DNA of 5,729 nt from an uncultured Dysgonomonas sp. (GTDB lineage Bacteria > Bacteroidota > Bacteroidia > Bacteroidales > Dysgonomonadaceae): NCBI GenBank assembly GCA_945292135.1, contig CALYRA010000106.1:1-5729 (forward strand). The letters are read 5' to 3'. The number at the start of each line of letters is the position of its first letter. Position 1 is the first letter of the stretch. Shown piece by piece: positions 5,507 to 5,729 of this stretch. The position numbers were made by a program, and so were the translations under genes. Under the pieces are notes generated by a model, which saw only the letters and a program-made list of their open reading frames with translations, did not search any database and was not told where the DNA came from.

Positions 5507-5729
5507 TCAGTGTTTATCCATATTCATAGTTTCCCATTCAGCCCAATTGGATGTATATTTATCTATTTTCGTTTTTAATTTTGTCTTAACTTCTCTGAAT
5601 AGCGAATCTTTTTCATTAGCTGCTACAAAACTTGCATGATATTCTTCTTCTATAGCTTTTTTATATTTATCTAATGCTTTTTGTTCTTCCTCATTTTTAG
5701 GGGGTTCCTCCAAATAGTTTACCCCTTCA
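5507..5729 (-). CDS. C-terminal end of an unrecognised charged protein
   Basis: The frame is open to the right edge, giving 73 codons before TGA at 5509-5507. A TTG at 5713 could start a 68-residue protein, but the frame is open upstream and I think this is the tail of a longer gene. The sequence is very hydrophilic, rich in Glu and Lys (EEPPKNEEEQKALDKYKKAI), probably helical, and ends with NWAEWETMNMDKH. It has no Cys and no membrane segment. It does not look like the end of TrpG or TrpE, the usual genes before trpD. The 15-nt gap to trpD suggests the same transcript. Function unknown. Confidence 0.7.
   Translation of the reverse strand, partial: EGVNYLEEPPKNEEEQKALDKYKKAIEEEYHASFVAANEKDSLFREVKTKLKTKIDKYTSNWAEWETMNMDKH

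Overview
This is an AT-rich window (roughly two thirds A+T by eye) in which every convincing gene lies on the minus strand, so transcription runs from right to left. The proteins look like Bacteroidetes, probably Bacteroidales. The TrpD and TrpC sequences have the flavour of that group, Shine-Dalgarno sequences are mostly absent, and two promoter candidates fit the Bacteroidetes -33/-7 pattern (TTTG ... TAnnTTTG). The group is an inference from protein style; no marker gene is present.

Layout in transcription order: (1) the C-terminal 73 codons of an unrecognised, charged protein (5729-5507); (2) trpD, anthranilate phosphoribosyltransferase (5491-4493); (3) a short AroQ-class chorismate mutase that resembles PchB, the isochorismate-pyruvate lyase (4488-4165); (4) a TIP30-like NAD(P)-binding atypical SDR (4159-3503); (5) a 250-bp spacer with a doubtful 60-codon ORF and a candidate promoter; (6) a flavodoxin-2-fold NAD(P)H oxidoreductase (3252-2680); (7) a YbjJ-type MFS transporter (2673-1456); (8) a 704-bp region without an intact gene, containing several inverted repeats, possible gene remains and a candidate promoter; (9) trpC, indole-3-glycerol phosphate synthase (751-1), which runs off the left edge about ten codons before its expected end.

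The main feature is a tryptophan operon whose usually adjacent trpD and trpC are separated by about 3.7 kb of non-trp genes. trpD, the mutase gene and the SDR gene are separated by only 4 and 5 nt, and the reductase and MFS genes by 6 nt. This suggests two tight blocks. The mutase acts at the chorismate branch point, where it would compete with anthranilate synthase, so its position directly behind trpD may couple Trp with Phe/Tyr supply, or mark a different use of (iso)chorismate. The SDR, flavin reductase and exporter-like MFS protein have no known place in Trp synthesis. They may be a stress or detoxification insertion, or an accessory pathway; the sequence alone cannot decide. I see no RNA gene, CRISPR array, insertion sequence or phage gene.
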